From positions 1 to 34,869 of the IMG/VR virus record IMGVR_UViG_3300033552_000036: a stretch of DNA of 34,869 nt. The stretch is one strand, 5' to 3'. Every line of letters starts with the position of its first letter. Position 1 is the first letter of the stretch. The position numbers were made by a program, and so were the translations under genes. Source of the stretch: a virus. The notes under the pieces were generated by a model. That model searched no databases. It saw nothing but the letters and a program-made list of their open reading frames with translations, and had not been told where the DNA came from. Positions 9,341 to 16,051 of the stretch are shown one piece after another.

Positions 9341-9790
9341 TTATTTCTTTTTAGGAAATTTGATGTGTTGCAGCAATTCGTATATTTCCCCGGGTTTGGC
9401 ATTATCAATGAATGCTCTCCAGTCTTCCAGGTTCTTTATCTTTTGTGCTGCATCTGTTACTTGTTTGATGAGCTTCTTTGCAGTAAGATCTGTTACTGTA
9501 ATTTCATCTCCCATTTTTTCCTCGCATACACTCATATCCTTTCGATAAGATTGACCAACTACTTCAAATTTAAAATTATCAATCTTTAAATTATAGTTGC
9601 ATGTGATGTAACAAGAATCTACGTCATCTTCATGATCATACGCACTTTCACGAACATGATCAATTAGATTTACTATACCATCTTCGAATACTTCTTCTTC
9701 CATGTATTCGATATACGAAGCTGTCAATGCATCGTACGCTTTGGGCATCTCTGCCTGAAATTCTTCGAGTGTTTTAAACGATTTTGTCAT
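9341..9790 (-). CDS. hypothetical protein (149 aa)
   Basis: Acidic protein with helical N- and C-termini and a central segment CYITCNYNLKIDNFKFEVV of likely beta strands. It is the last gene of the converging minus-strand block. Its ATG touches the stop of the upstream 67-aa gene, so the two are probably co-translated. No family recognised. Confidence 0.75.
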   Translation of the reverse strand: MTKSFKTLEEFQAEMPKAYDALTASYIEYMEEEVFEDGIVNLIDHVRESAYDHEDDVDSCYITCNYNLKIDNFKFEVVGQSYRKDMSVCEEKMGDEITVTDLTAKKLIKQVTDAAQKIKNLEDWRAFIDNAKPGEIYELLQHIKFPKKK

Positions 9791-9993
9791 TATGGAAGCT
9801 GTGGATATGGAATGAGAGAAACTACGTCTTTGAATGTTTTGATCTTGTAACCGTATCTTTTTGCATCATCGTACGTCATCTTGCTTTTACGAACCGTCGG
9901 AGTGTCAGATGTCTTGTAATTTGGTTTGTGGTATTCAACCTCCCAAAGTTCGTTCGTATCTTCGTTTACCAGATAATATCCAGTCGAGATCAT
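9790..9993 (-). CDS. hypothetical protein (67 aa)
   Basis: MISTGYYLVNEDTNELWEV... is a small protein with a beta-hairpin start and a Lys-rich helix (SKMTYDDAKRYGYKIKTF). It overlaps the 9990-10655 gene by 4 nt and abuts the 149-aa gene, in a compact operon. Function unknown. Confidence 0.75.
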   Translation of the reverse strand: MISTGYYLVNEDTNELWEVEYHKPNYKTSDTPTVRKSKMTYDDAKRYGYKIKTFKDVVSLIPYPQLP

Positions 9994-10655
9994 AGTAGCT
10001 GACCTTTCCTTATTTTCTTTACCTCGACATAATTGCGAGGCCCTTTGATAACTACTTCGTCTTCGTTACCTAGCTCGCAAAAGATGTGTATGTCTTGCAC
10101 CTTTGCAGTCATCCTACAGATCCAACCATTCTGCGTATCTTTGTTTTCCTTCTTGACATTACCCCAAGAAGCTTGTGTAAACCTTTTGGCATAATCTTCT
10201 GTCAGACAGAAAGATCTGTATTCATTCTCGGTAAGCCCTGTTGGAGGATTTGTGTTGTGTTCATCGCTCATCCTCGATACTCCTCTGAAAACATCAAGTG
10301 TTCCATTCTCGTACCAACTTTTGAATGAGATTCCTTTCAATCCATCTCGAAGATGTGCAAGGTGGTCATTGTTAAATATCTCCTTTGCCATAGAAAGTAT
10401 CATAAAGATCTTACAGCCAGGATCTATCCTCTTTACAATCTTGTTCTTGTTGGATAAAACTACCAACACCCTGTCATGTAGATCATCAATCTCTTTCTTG
10501 TCAAATTGCCTTGGAAATAATTCTACAAGATCCCAGATAAGTTTAAACCCTGACGAGTTTTGTAGGGTCTTGAATACGGTATCGCATTCGTCCCAGAAGT
10601 CCTTTCCAGCATTTTGCAGGAATTTTTCATTAATGTTCATATCAGATGATAGCAT
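9990..10655 (-). CDS. putative mono-ADP-ribosyltransferase (R-S-E type)
   Basis: 221 aa. The second half shows the three marks of arginine-type ADP-ribosyltransferases in order: VFRG with R124; the S-T-S-like strand RSFCLTEDYAKRF with S148 and T152; and an E-x-E pair E198/E200 in GNEDEVVI. T4 uses related enzymes (Alt, ModA, ModB) to modify host RNA polymerase and ribosomal proteins. The N-terminal 110 residues are helical and not recognised. An alternative ATG at 10640 would avoid overlapping the RNase H-like stop. The call is pattern-based; activity is inferred. Confidence 0.6.
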   Translation of the reverse strand: MLSSDMNINEKFLQNAGKDFWDECDTVFKTLQNSSGFKLIWDLVELFPRQFDKKEIDDLHDRVLVVLSNKNKIVKRIDPGCKIFMILSMAKEIFNNDHLAHLRDGLKGISFKSWYENGTLDVFRGVSRMSDEHNTNPPTGLTENEYRSFCLTEDYAKRFTQASWGNVKKENKDTQNGWICRMTAKVQDIHIFCELGNEDEVVIKGPRNYVEVKKIRKGQLL

Positions 10656-11784
10656 CGAAGTCTATGTCAGGCTCGAAGAAGTTTATTTTTGTTGTAATTC
10701 CCATAGCAGCCTGTATATCGAGCTTGGTTTCTTTATACATTTTTGCTGGCTTGAAGATTATCAACTCAAAGCTATCTAATATCGGTTGTGGGATGATCCT
10801 TCTGTCTAACCACACCAAACGAAGATTGCGCTTAATCTTATCCACGACGCGCGTTCTGTTGTCCTTATTGTCTGTACCTAGACCAAGGCGTAAGACCATG
10901 CCAGCGAGCGATTCCTGTAATGATTCATCTTCCCAGATAGTTCCGCACATCGTGTCGGGAGCGAAAGGGTTATTAACCTCTCTGATGATCAGTGCTGCAG
11001 ACTTTTCGTTGAACTTTACAAGACGTTGCTGGCCGATCTTTTTACCACTTTTGAAGATCTCTTCCCTTGCATATACAGGAGGTACATCATCACCCGAGTC
11101 ACCGATTAGTACCTTACACAGGGCTTCTGCTTGTGCATTGATACGTTCGATGGTTGCCCCTTTTTTCTTGGCAAATTGGATGATTGCATCATACGAGGAA
11201 TGACCAAGGTCAAAGAGACTTTCTGCACCTTCCTCCTGAAAATCATGAGGGACATAAAGCTTTTCTGCAGCGGTAGAGTACTGAACGCAATACTCACCGT
11301 TGTGCTTGCGGACAAGCTGTTTAAGGTCACGGTCAGATGATATGATCACACATGATTCACCCTGGTCCATCAATTTGCGTGATGAAAGAAGAATGAGATC
11401 GTCTGCTTCTGCAGTGGCGATGCGTAATGAAGTTCCGCCTATCTTCATGTGAGCCTCCGAAAAGCGATCGTAAATGTCGTAGAAAGCTTTCCAATCAGTG
11501 TCTTCGTTCTTTTCACGACCGCTCTTGTAGCCATCATTCTCTTCTATCTCAATATCTTTTCTAAAAGACCTCGAGTCAATACAAAGTGCGATACGCGAGT
11601 TAGCGCCCCGTACGCCTTCCAACAGACCACCATACACCGAAGAAAGTATGGAGATGAACTGATTTTGCTGACTAGGTCTTTGTAGGAAAGGTGGTTCACC
11701 TGGTTTAGGTTTAAAATTGATTACGTTCAAGACGCTATGCATCTGGAAGTTACCGTCGATTAGCAGATTTAGTATGTTCGCCAT
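10642..11784 (-). CDS. rnh: T4 RNase H-like 5'-3' nuclease (FEN family)
   Basis: Start taken at MANILNLLIDGNF, residue 26 of the longest frame, because the metal-binding D of LLIDGN is near the N-terminus in this family. Further acidic motifs appear in order: ALCIDSRSFR with a K/R-rich arch segment (NDGYKSGREKN), ATAEADDLILL, VIISSDRDL, and IGDSGDDVPP (helix-hairpin-helix region). T4 RNase H removes RNA primers and flaps on the lagging strand. At 380 aa it is longer than T4's 305 aa, with extra C-terminal sequence. Confidence 0.9.
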   Translation of the reverse strand: MANILNLLIDGNFQMHSVLNVINFKPKPGEPPFLQRPSQQNQFISILSSVYGGLLEGVRGANSRIALCIDSRSFRKDIEIEENDGYKSGREKNEDTDWKAFYDIYDRFSEAHMKIGGTSLRIATAEADDLILLSSRKLMDQGESCVIISSDRDLKQLVRKHNGEYCVQYSTAAEKLYVPHDFQEEGAESLFDLGHSSYDAIIQFAKKKGATIERINAQAEALCKVLIGDSGDDVPPVYAREEIFKSGKKIGQQRLVKFNEKSAALIIREVNNPFAPDTMCGTIWEDESLQESLAGMVLRLGLGTDNKDNRTRVVDKIKRNLRLVWLDRRIIPQPILDSFELIIFKPAKMYKETKLDIQAAMGITTKINFFEPDIDFDAII

Positions 11785-11845
11785 TTTGTCTTTCTGTGTA
11801 TATCTTATATGCGTGGTTTGGGTATTGTCATATACACTAAAAGAG

Positions 11846-11875
11846 GAAAGCCTCTCCAAATTTGGAGAGGCTTTC
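11846..11875. terminator. perfect 30-bp palindromic terminator
   Basis: GAAAGCCTCTCC-AAATTT-GGAGAGGCTTTC is a perfect palindrome, with T/A-rich flanks. It lies between the 74-aa gene (stop 11966) and the RNase H-like gene, so it likely ends the tRNA-region transcript before the nuclease operon. Confidence 0.75.
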
Positions 11876-11883
11876 TACTCTTA

Positions 11884-11950
11884 CATGGCATGCAACCTCT
11901 GTCATCGGAGACCGATGACGTAACTGTTTCGCCACATGGGCAATCAGATA
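11884..11950 (-). other. degenerate tRNA-like segment
   Basis: On the minus strand, a D-arm-like stretch GTGGCGAAACAGTTAC is followed by a perfect hairpin TCATC-GGTCTCC-GATGA (5-bp stem, 7-nt loop, TCT in the anticodon position). A T-loop-like GGTTGCATGCC follows. No acceptor stem can be drawn, so I treat it as a tRNA relic or decoy rather than a working tRNA. Confidence 0.4.
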
Positions 11951-11965
11951 TCTATTTAATCTTTG

Positions 11966-12190
11966 TTATACTTCGTAATCTGCTATGTCCTCTTTAGTTA
12001 GCGTGTAGTCATCTGTGATCGCTTTAATACCGTCCATAAATCCTTCAGCCTTTTCCCAACCTTTGTCGTGATAATAATCTCCGTAGGTTTGTATAAGTTC
12101 ATCATTGATGAAGATTTCAATCTGGTAATAGTCTCCTTCAAATTCAGGATCATCAGTACCATAGTGGTTTATAATCTTAATTTCTAACAT
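11966..12190 (-). CDS. hypothetical acidic protein (74 aa)
   Basis: MLEIKIINHYGTDD... has an acidic, aromatic-rich sequence (FEGDYYQIEIFINDELIQTYGDYYHDKGW) suggesting an alternating beta/alpha fold. It starts 4 nt downstream of the 52-aa membrane protein's stop. No family recognised. Confidence 0.75.
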   Translation of the reverse strand: MLEIKIINHYGTDDPEFEGDYYQIEIFINDELIQTYGDYYHDKGWEKAEGFMDGIKAITDDYTLTKEDIADYEV

Positions 12191-12193
12191 GAC

Positions 12194-12352
12194 TTATGGA
12201 TGTGCGTACATGAACATTGAAACTCCACACCAGCAACACGCATGGAACCACGCAAACCCGGTGTCGTCATCTCCTTCTACAAATGCCATGACCATTTTAA
12301 TGACCATGTACAAAAGCATAAGGGTTGCAATTATAGAAAATGCTCTTGTCAT
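12194..12352 (-). CDS. small membrane protein (52 aa)
   Basis: Short frame from ATG: MTRAFSIIATLMLLYMVIKM at the N-terminus is a transmembrane helix. A second hydrophobic, Cys/Trp-rich stretch (WFHACCWCGVSMFMY) follows. It lies directly between the tRNA-Met gene and the 74-aa gene. Function unknown. Confidence 0.65.
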   Translation of the reverse strand: MTRAFSIIATLMLLYMVIKMVMAFVEGDDDTGFAWFHACCWCGVSMFMYAHP

Positions 12353-12375
12353 CTTTTATATGTTTTAAATGTTAG

Positions 12376-12448
12376 TAGCGGTAGTTGGTCTTGAACCAAC
12401 GATCTTCTCCTTATGAGGGAGACGGATTAACCCCTTTCCCATACCGCA
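12376..12448 (-). tRNA. tRNA-Met (CAT)
   Basis: Acceptor TGCGGTA/TACCGCT with a T1-T72 mismatch; anticodon stem TCTCC/GGAGA with loop CTCATAA; T arm GTTGG/CCAAC; A73; no encoded CCA. The anticodon stem lacks the three G-C pairs of an initiator. CAT could also be a tRNA-Ile read after lysidine modification. Confidence 0.88.
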
Positions 12449-12467
12449 ATATACCATATCTATTAGC

Positions 12468-12719
12468 TTATCCAGGTTTCTTGAATGGGACAATTTGTCC
12501 ATAAGGATATTCAACAATCCTGTTATAATCTTTGGTTATAACTTTAACTCTCATGCTTTCACGTTTACCGTCTTCATCTTCCCATCCAAGGATGATAACA
12601 ATATCACCATCTTCTGGCCAAAGGTTGTTGATGGTTTTACCTAGAAGAAACTTTGGATTGATTCTACCATCTTCTCCCATTCCTAGGTATTTTCCTGGCA
12701 CGTATTTCTTGTCGCTCAT
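12468..12719 (-). CDS. hypothetical protein (83 aa)
   Basis: MSDKKYVPGKYLGMGEDGRINPKF... is a small, mostly beta protein (DIVIILGWEDEDGKRESMRVKVIT), perhaps SH3-like. It sits between the tRNA-Met and tRNA-Leu genes in the same direction. Not recognised. Confidence 0.75.
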   Translation of the reverse strand: MSDKKYVPGKYLGMGEDGRINPKFLLGKTINNLWPEDGDIVIILGWEDEDGKRESMRVKVITKDYNRIVEYPYGQIVPFKKPG

Positions 12720-12734
12720 GTTGTTTTGTTAAAG

Positions 12735-12817
12735 TAGCCGAAGAGAGACTCGAACTCTCACGCCCGAAGGGCACTCCCGTTTAAGGGGAGCGTGTCTACC
12801 AATTCCACCATTCGGCC
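12735..12817 (-). tRNA. tRNA-Leu (TAA)
   Basis: Class II tRNA. Acceptor GGCCGAA/TTCGGCT (G1-U72 wobble), anticodon stem CTCCC/GGGAG with loop CTTAAAC, variable-arm hairpin GCCC-TTC-GGGC, T arm GAGAG/CTCTC, A73, no CCA. Confidence 0.95.
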
Positions 12818-12821
12818 TTTT

Positions 12822-13001
12822 TTAATCAATCATCCCGGATGATTCAGTTATAGAACGCAACAATGATCTACCAGCCTGCCACCATTCTACGTCAGCATCG
12901 CCCAACATACACATGAATAGAAGAGGAAATACAGACAAACAGATGATGATAGTGAACGTCAACCAGATTAGGTAAAGTGCAGTGCATATGATTAATTTCA
13001 T
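12822..13001 (-). CDS. small membrane protein (59 aa)
   Basis: The N-terminus, MKLIICTALYLIWLTFTIII, leads a hydrophobic stretch to about residue 32. A soluble C-terminal tail (DADVEWWQAGRSLL...) follows. It ends 5 nt before the tRNA-Leu 5' end and starts 8 nt after the lipoprotein gene. A short signal-anchor protein of unknown role. Confidence 0.7.
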   Translation of the reverse strand: MKLIICTALYLIWLTFTIIICLSVFPLLFMCMLGDADVEWWQAGRSLLRSITESSGMID

Positions 13002-13009
13002 GATTTATA

Positions 13010-13276
13010 TTAATTTAATTCTACAACCGTGACTGGCTTGTGACCATCATCTCCATCTGACACTTGTTGGACTACCTGACGAGGCATTGCAACCAAAGTA
13101 TCACCGACTGGATACACCACGTGGATGTATTCGGTGATGCCAATGTATACTTTCTTAACCCTGTACTTTTTGTTGTTAAACTTGATAATGACATCATCGT
13201 AGCTCCTCACTTGGCCAGTGTTGTCACATGAAGTCATCGTGAAGGCCAATGCAAATGCTAATAGTAACTTTTTCAT
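13010..13276 (-). CDS. putative lipoprotein (88 aa)
   Basis: Signal peptide MKKLLLAFALAFTMTSC with lipobox MTSC, so lipidation at Cys17 is expected. The mature part is about 70 residues and beta-rich (VIIKFNNKKYRVKKVYIGITEYI). Phage lipoproteins often act in superinfection exclusion at the cell surface; that role is inferred only from the signal. A second lipoprotein lies at 23265. Confidence 0.75.
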   Translation of the reverse strand: MKKLLLAFALAFTMTSCDNTGQVRSYDDVIIKFNNKKYRVKKVYIGITEYIHVVYPVGDTLVAMPRQVVQQVSDGDDGHKPVTVVELN

Positions 13277-13289
13277 GTTGTTGTTTTTG

Positions 13290-13360
13290 TAAAGTCTAGA
13301 GGATTCGAACCTCTGAAGTAAACCTGTTCAGCTCGGTTTTGCCCATTAAACTAAGTCCCC
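13290..13360 (-). tRNA. tRNA-like gene, anticodon unresolved (possibly Phe GAA)
   Basis: The T arm is perfect (AGAGG/CCTCT, loop TTCGAAT) and the D arm GTTT/AAAC is good. The acceptor is weak (GGGGACT/AGACTTT: three G-U pairs and an A-A). The only stem in the anticodon region is AAACC/GGTTT around a 10-nt loop, GAGCTGAACA. GAA could be the anticodon but C37 and the loop size are abnormal. Possibly a degraded tRNA or a non-decoding element. Confidence 0.55.
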
Positions 13361-13369
13361 GGTATTTAG

Positions 13370-13424
13370 TAGCGGATGGGAGAATCGAACTCCCGACAAT
13401 CGCTCTACCACTGAGCTAATCCGC
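13370..13424 (-). tRNA. miniature tRNA-like gene lacking the anticodon arm
   Basis: Acceptor TGCGGAT/ATCCGCT, D arm GCTC/GAGC with loop AGTGGTA, and T arm GGGAG/CTCCC with loop TTCGATT are all intact, with A73. Between the D and T arms there are only seven bases, GATTGTC, so the whole anticodon stem-loop is gone (about 55 nt total). A deletion between GTC repeats in a former tRNA-Asp is one way to make it. It cannot decode. Confidence 0.75.
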
Positions 13425-13436
13425 AATTTCTATTTG

Positions 13437-13751
13437 TTATACTTCGTAAATAAGTTTTGTCAAATTCACCACAGTCAATTCGTGATCAATTATCATCTTC
13501 TTCAATGCAAATATAGCTGGGCGACAGTAGGAAGCGTCGCAGGATGTTTCCTTACCAGGTTTACTTGTCTTGTTTCCCTTCGCATCTGCTATCTTCCTAA
13601 AGTAGTAGAGCGGCGTATATTCGTCTCCTATCTTTGCAGTCTCTCTCAGGAATGAAGGAATATCTCGATCAGACTGATAGAATCTTTGGACAATCCTAGT
13701 CAACCTGTAATAGCCAATGTAGTACGTGGTGATGATGTCTCCCTCTTTCAT
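13437..13751 (-). CDS. hypothetical protein (104 aa)
   Basis: MKEGDIITTYYIGYYRLTRIVQRF... starts with a beta-barrel-like segment (GDIITT..GYYRLTRI). The middle has DASYCRPAIFALKK and the C-terminus is helical. It sits between tRNA-like genes. No family recognised. Confidence 0.75.
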   Translation of the reverse strand: MKEGDIITTYYIGYYRLTRIVQRFYQSDRDIPSFLRETAKIGDEYTPLYYFRKIADAKGNKTSKPGKETSCDASYCRPAIFALKKMIIDHELTVVNLTKLIYEV

Positions 13752-13757
13752 GATCTT

Positions 13758-14021
13758 TTAAATATCCATTGCACATTGGTGGGTGCAGTCTGAGCAGCAG
13801 TAACAGTGAGAAGTACCACCGGCATTGTACATGTCTTCTTGATAAGGGCAGGTGTGGCCACGGTCTGATTTTGGATAATTTCCACATTTACAGGCCTTAG
13901 CTGCAGCTGCTTTCTCTGCCCTAGCCTCTTTACGTTCGTTCTTACGTCTGATACGTTCTAGACCATAAGCTCCTTTTTCTGACCAATGCTTGTCGTACTC
14001 TGTTAAGTCCATCGGGTACAT
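13758..14021 (-). CDS. Cys-rich zinc-binding-like protein (87 aa)
   Basis: Start placed at ATG 14021 (MYPMDLTEYDKHW), because the longer frame begins at a TTG inside the neighbouring tRNA. A charged Ala/Lys/Arg helix (about 20-48) precedes a cysteine cluster CKCGNYP...HTCPY...HCYCCSDCTHQC. This could bind two zinc ions. Role unknown; a nucleic-acid or protein-binding adaptor is possible. Confidence 0.75.
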   Translation of the reverse strand: MYPMDLTEYDKHWSEKGAYGLERIRRKNERKEARAEKAAAAKACKCGNYPKSDRGHTCPYQEDMYNAGGTSHCYCCSDCTHQCAMDI

Positions 14022-14032
14022 CTTAAAATGAG

Positions 14033-14105
14033 TCAAGTGTGAAGGATTCGAACCCCCGTTTCCATCGCGAATAATGATGGTGACCTTCCGCTAGTCGAAC
14101 ACTTG
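14033..14105 (-). tRNA. tRNA-like gene with 9-nt anticodon loop
   Basis: Every element except the loop is canonical: acceptor CAAGTGT/ACACTTG (7 perfect pairs), D arm GACT/GGTC, anticodon stem CCATC/GATGG, 5-nt variable loop, T arm GGGGG/CCTTC, A73. The anticodon loop is ATTATTCGC, nine bases instead of seven, so the anticodon cannot be read with confidence (ATT if centred). Confidence 0.75.
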
Positions 14106-14118
14106 TTTGCTTAAGTTA

Positions 14119-14364
14119 TTAAGCCTCTGGAGTTTGTTCCTTCGTGTCAACAACCAATGATGCTGATGATGTGCTGCCAGTTCCTGCAGATGCAAGACTC
14201 GTCAAGACAGAAGTCAATGCTGCAAAAGCTGCAACAGATAGAACACTCTTGTAATCTACTGTCATGATGTTAAACGAACCGGCTGTTAACAAAGCTACGG
14301 CAGATTGAGCAAATGTTTTCAATGCACGCTCTGCTGCATCTTTCCAAAATAGTTTAGTGTACAT
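14119..14364 (-). CDS. phage holin, r1t-type
   Basis: 81 aa starting MYTKLFWKDAAERALKTFAQSAVALL, the hallmark opening of the r1t holin family (FWKDAAERA-x-KT-x-AQ). Two hydrophobic stretches (about 16-34 and 40-60) form the membrane hairpin; the C-terminus is Ser/Thr-rich and charged. Holins open the inner membrane to release or activate endolysin. No endolysin is visible in the window, and the holin sits alone among tRNAs. Confidence 0.88.
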   Translation of the reverse strand: MYTKLFWKDAAERALKTFAQSAVALLTAGSFNIMTVDYKSVLSVAAFAALTSVLTSLASAGTGSTSSASLVVDTKEQTPEA

Positions 14365-14383
14365 TATGATCTCGTTTGCTTGA

Positions 14384-14701
14384 TTAAATTTCTGCGTATT
14401 CTGGATTTTCTACATCTTCTGTGGTCAACAAGGAAATTGTTGTAGAAAATTTATCGAAGATAAGATGGCAATCTTTTTTGTTCTCTTCATCCCAGTAACC
14501 CGATACTGTACCATCCATTTCAATGTACTTTCTTATTTGTACTTTGTCGTACTCGTGATAAATTGTGCAAGTTTGATTAGTTCCTACTTGCCACATCTTC
14601 ATCAAAGGAGTTCCATTCTTTATGCCATTAAAGAAAACCAAACCTCTTGCTACCAAAGTACTTCCTATTGGATGCAATTTTTCTAATTCTTTCTTTGTCA
14701 T
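14384..14701 (-). CDS. hypothetical protein (105 aa)
   Basis: MTKKELEKLHPIGSTLVARG... The Pro-Ile-Gly-Ser-x-hydrophobic opening and beta strands (GLVFFNGI, QTCTIYHEYDKVQI) suggest a small beta-barrel. It lies upstream of the holin in the same direction. Not recognised. Confidence 0.75.
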   Translation of the reverse strand: MTKKELEKLHPIGSTLVARGLVFFNGIKNGTPLMKMWQVGTNQTCTIYHEYDKVQIRKYIEMDGTVSGYWDEENKKDCHLIFDKFSTTISLLTTEDVENPEYAEI

Positions 14702-14727
14702 TTTATTGACTTTATGATGTAAGCGTG

Positions 14728-14801
14728 AGCGGGTAGTCGGGTTCGAACCGACGGCCTCGTACTTGGAAGGAACGCGCTCTGACCAACTGAGCTATACCCG
14801 C
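14728..14801 (-). tRNA. tRNA-Gly (TCC)
   Basis: Acceptor GCGGGTA/TACCCGC, D arm GCTC/GAGC, anticodon stem CGTTC/GTACG with one T-T mismatch, loop CTTCCAA, T arm GTCGG/CCGAC, T73, no CCA. Confidence 0.95.
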
Positions 14802-14806
14802 TTAAT

Positions 14807-14940
14807 GACTAGAGTTCGGTATCTAGTCCCCATGGAGCCTCACTCCTGGTTTTTCTCCAGGCAGCTTACGTTCTGTTTCATGGACCAACTATCGTGAGTC
14901 TTGGCTTACTCCATAGAATGTCATTGTCCTAGTGCCAAGT
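14807..14940 (-). ncRNA. structured spacer RNA candidate A
   Basis: A 130-nt non-coding stretch just upstream of tRNA-Gly made of successive hairpins: CTTGGC/GCCAAG (14900-14905 with 14934-14939), CCTGG/CCAGG (14845-14861), GGAG/CTCC (14834-14846), and a 7-bp GACTAGA/TCTAGTC (14807-14828). No open frame was found. Its last hairpin lies 6 nt from the tRNA 5' end, so it may guide processing. Confidence 0.5.
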
Positions 14941-14957
14941 TCAAATGACTGCTATCT

Positions 14958-15197
14958 TTAATTAATCTTAGGAAGCTTTACAGCCTCTTTAGAGTAATCC
15001 ATTTTTACTGTTAAGCTTTGGCCAGTTTCATCAAAGATTCTCTGCCACATAGCTGCAATGTCTTTATTTATGGCATCCATATCAGTGCATAAATCATCTC
15101 CAAGTAATTTAGGTGAAACTCTTACAACTGTTGGAAATAATGGTTCATCAAAATGATTTTCCTTCTGCATATCTAATTCTTCTGAAGTGTCTGCCAT
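14958..15197 (-). CDS. hypothetical protein (79 aa)
   Basis: Starts MADTSEELDMQKENHFDEP; the first 50 nt overlap the end of the HNH gene in another frame. An internal ATG (residue 10) is an alternative start that shortens the overlap. The middle (DAINKDIAAMWQRIFDETG) is helical. The overlap suggests the endonuclease gene invaded next to or into this gene. Function unknown. Confidence 0.65.
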   Translation of the reverse strand: MADTSEELDMQKENHFDEPLFPTVVRVSPKLLGDDLCTDMDAINKDIAAMWQRIFDETGQSLTVKMDYSKEAVKLPKIN

Positions 15198-15846
15198 TGC
15201 CTTTGTTCTTACCTTTGTATGTAGAAGTTTGTGCGTGACAATTACAACAAAGAAGGGAGAGATTAGTTAAGTCGTTATTTTCTGAATTTCCGTCAATGTG
15301 TTCAAGTTCAAGTGGGATTGGAAGATCATTCCATTCTTTGTTGAGGCATTGTTCACATTGATGGCCTCTTGATTTCAACAAGTAAGTTTTACAAGCTACA
15401 GGCTTACCATTTCCACTAACAACAATTTCATCTCGTTTAGATGTTTTGTAGTTTGCATCACATTGCATGCATCTTTCTGATAGCTTTGAAATTTCAGTTT
15501 TACAATCTACACAATGAAAAGTTTTACCAATTATGATAGCTTTTACATTCTTTAGACTCTTTACTCTTTTAGGAGATTCTGAATTATTGAATGAAGCAGA
15601 GCACGATTTATTACAGAATTTTCTATTTTCTGTAATGGAAGCTATAAATTGTTTCTTGCAATATGCACATTCTATTCCAACTTTTTTAACAAGATTAGGA
15701 TTTTTAAAATATAATCCCAATCTGTTTAAATGAAGTCTAACAGCCTTATCAGTTTTTTCAAGTTTATCGGCAATATCCCGTTTGGAATTGCCTAAGTCAA
15801 ACATTTCTATTGCTAGATCTGTTTCTTCTTTGCTCCATTTCTTCAT
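15148..15846 (-). CDS. HNH homing endonuclease with zinc fingers
   Basis: 232 aa from ATG 15846 (the longer frame begins at GTG). The N-terminus MKKWSKEETDLAIEMFDLGNSKRDIADKLEKT is a helix-turn-helix. CAYCKKQF...FCNKSC and CVDCKTEI...CMQC are Cys4 clusters. The catalytic HNH is LEHIDGNSENNDLTNLSLLC-CNCH (about 181-204), and the end RRIRYAEGKSF is typical of this family. It sits between tRNA genes. Probably a free-standing homing endonuclease that spreads its own locus. Confidence 0.9.
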   Translation of the reverse strand: MKKWSKEETDLAIEMFDLGNSKRDIADKLEKTDKAVRLHLNRLGLYFKNPNLVKKVGIECAYCKKQFIASITENRKFCNKSCSASFNNSESPKRVKSLKNVKAIIIGKTFHCVDCKTEISKLSERCMQCDANYKTSKRDEIVVSGNGKPVACKTYLLKSRGHQCEQCLNKEWNDLPIPLELEHIDGNSENNDLTNLSLLCCNCHAQTSTYKGKNKGNGRHFRRIRYAEGKSF

Positions 15847-15890
15847 ACTTATGTATCTCTTTAGAGCCACAAAAAGTACTTGAAATTAAG

Positions 15891-15978
15891 AGCCGATGAC
15901 AGGATTCAAACCTGCGGTGGGGCAAAAGCCACGACGCATTACAAGTGCGTTCCTCTCGATCAACTAAGGGACATCGGC
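15891..15978 (-). tRNA. tRNA-Thr (TGT) with a long variable arm
   Basis: Acceptor GCCGATG/CATCGGC (perfect; G1-C72 and C2-G71 are threonine identity pairs in E. coli). Anticodon stem ACGCA/TGCGT, loop CTTGTAA; T arm GCAGG/CCTGT. The variable region is 18 nt with a GTGG/CCAC hairpin, a class II feature normally limited to Leu, Ser and Tyr. T73. Tyr (GTA) would need a shifted stem that does not pair. Confidence 0.85.
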
Positions 15979-15984
15979 ATTTTG

Positions 15985-16050
15985 TTATTTCTTTCTCCGA
16001 AGATAAAGGCTTAACAAGATTAAAAATACTATGATAGTTGTGATACTCAT
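15985..16050 (-). CDS. single-pass micro-membrane protein (21 aa)
   Basis: ATG-started frame MSITTIIVFLILLSLYLRRKK: one hydrophobic helix followed by a positive RRKK tail, so the N-terminus should be outside. It begins 2 nt downstream of the 58-aa gene's stop and ends 7 nt before the tRNA-Thr 5' end. Very small, but the perfect TM-plus-anchor form and tight spacing support it. Confidence 0.5.
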   Translation of the reverse strand: MSITTIIVFLILLSLYLRRKK

Positions 16051-16051
16051 A

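Noticed and set aside
10646-11203. 185-aa plus-strand frame
   Set aside because: Antisense shadow of the RNase H-like gene; no family features.
11846-11875. Operator or recombination site at the 30-bp perfect palindrome
   Set aside because: G/C-rich stem with A/T flanks between two operons fits an intrinsic terminator more simply.
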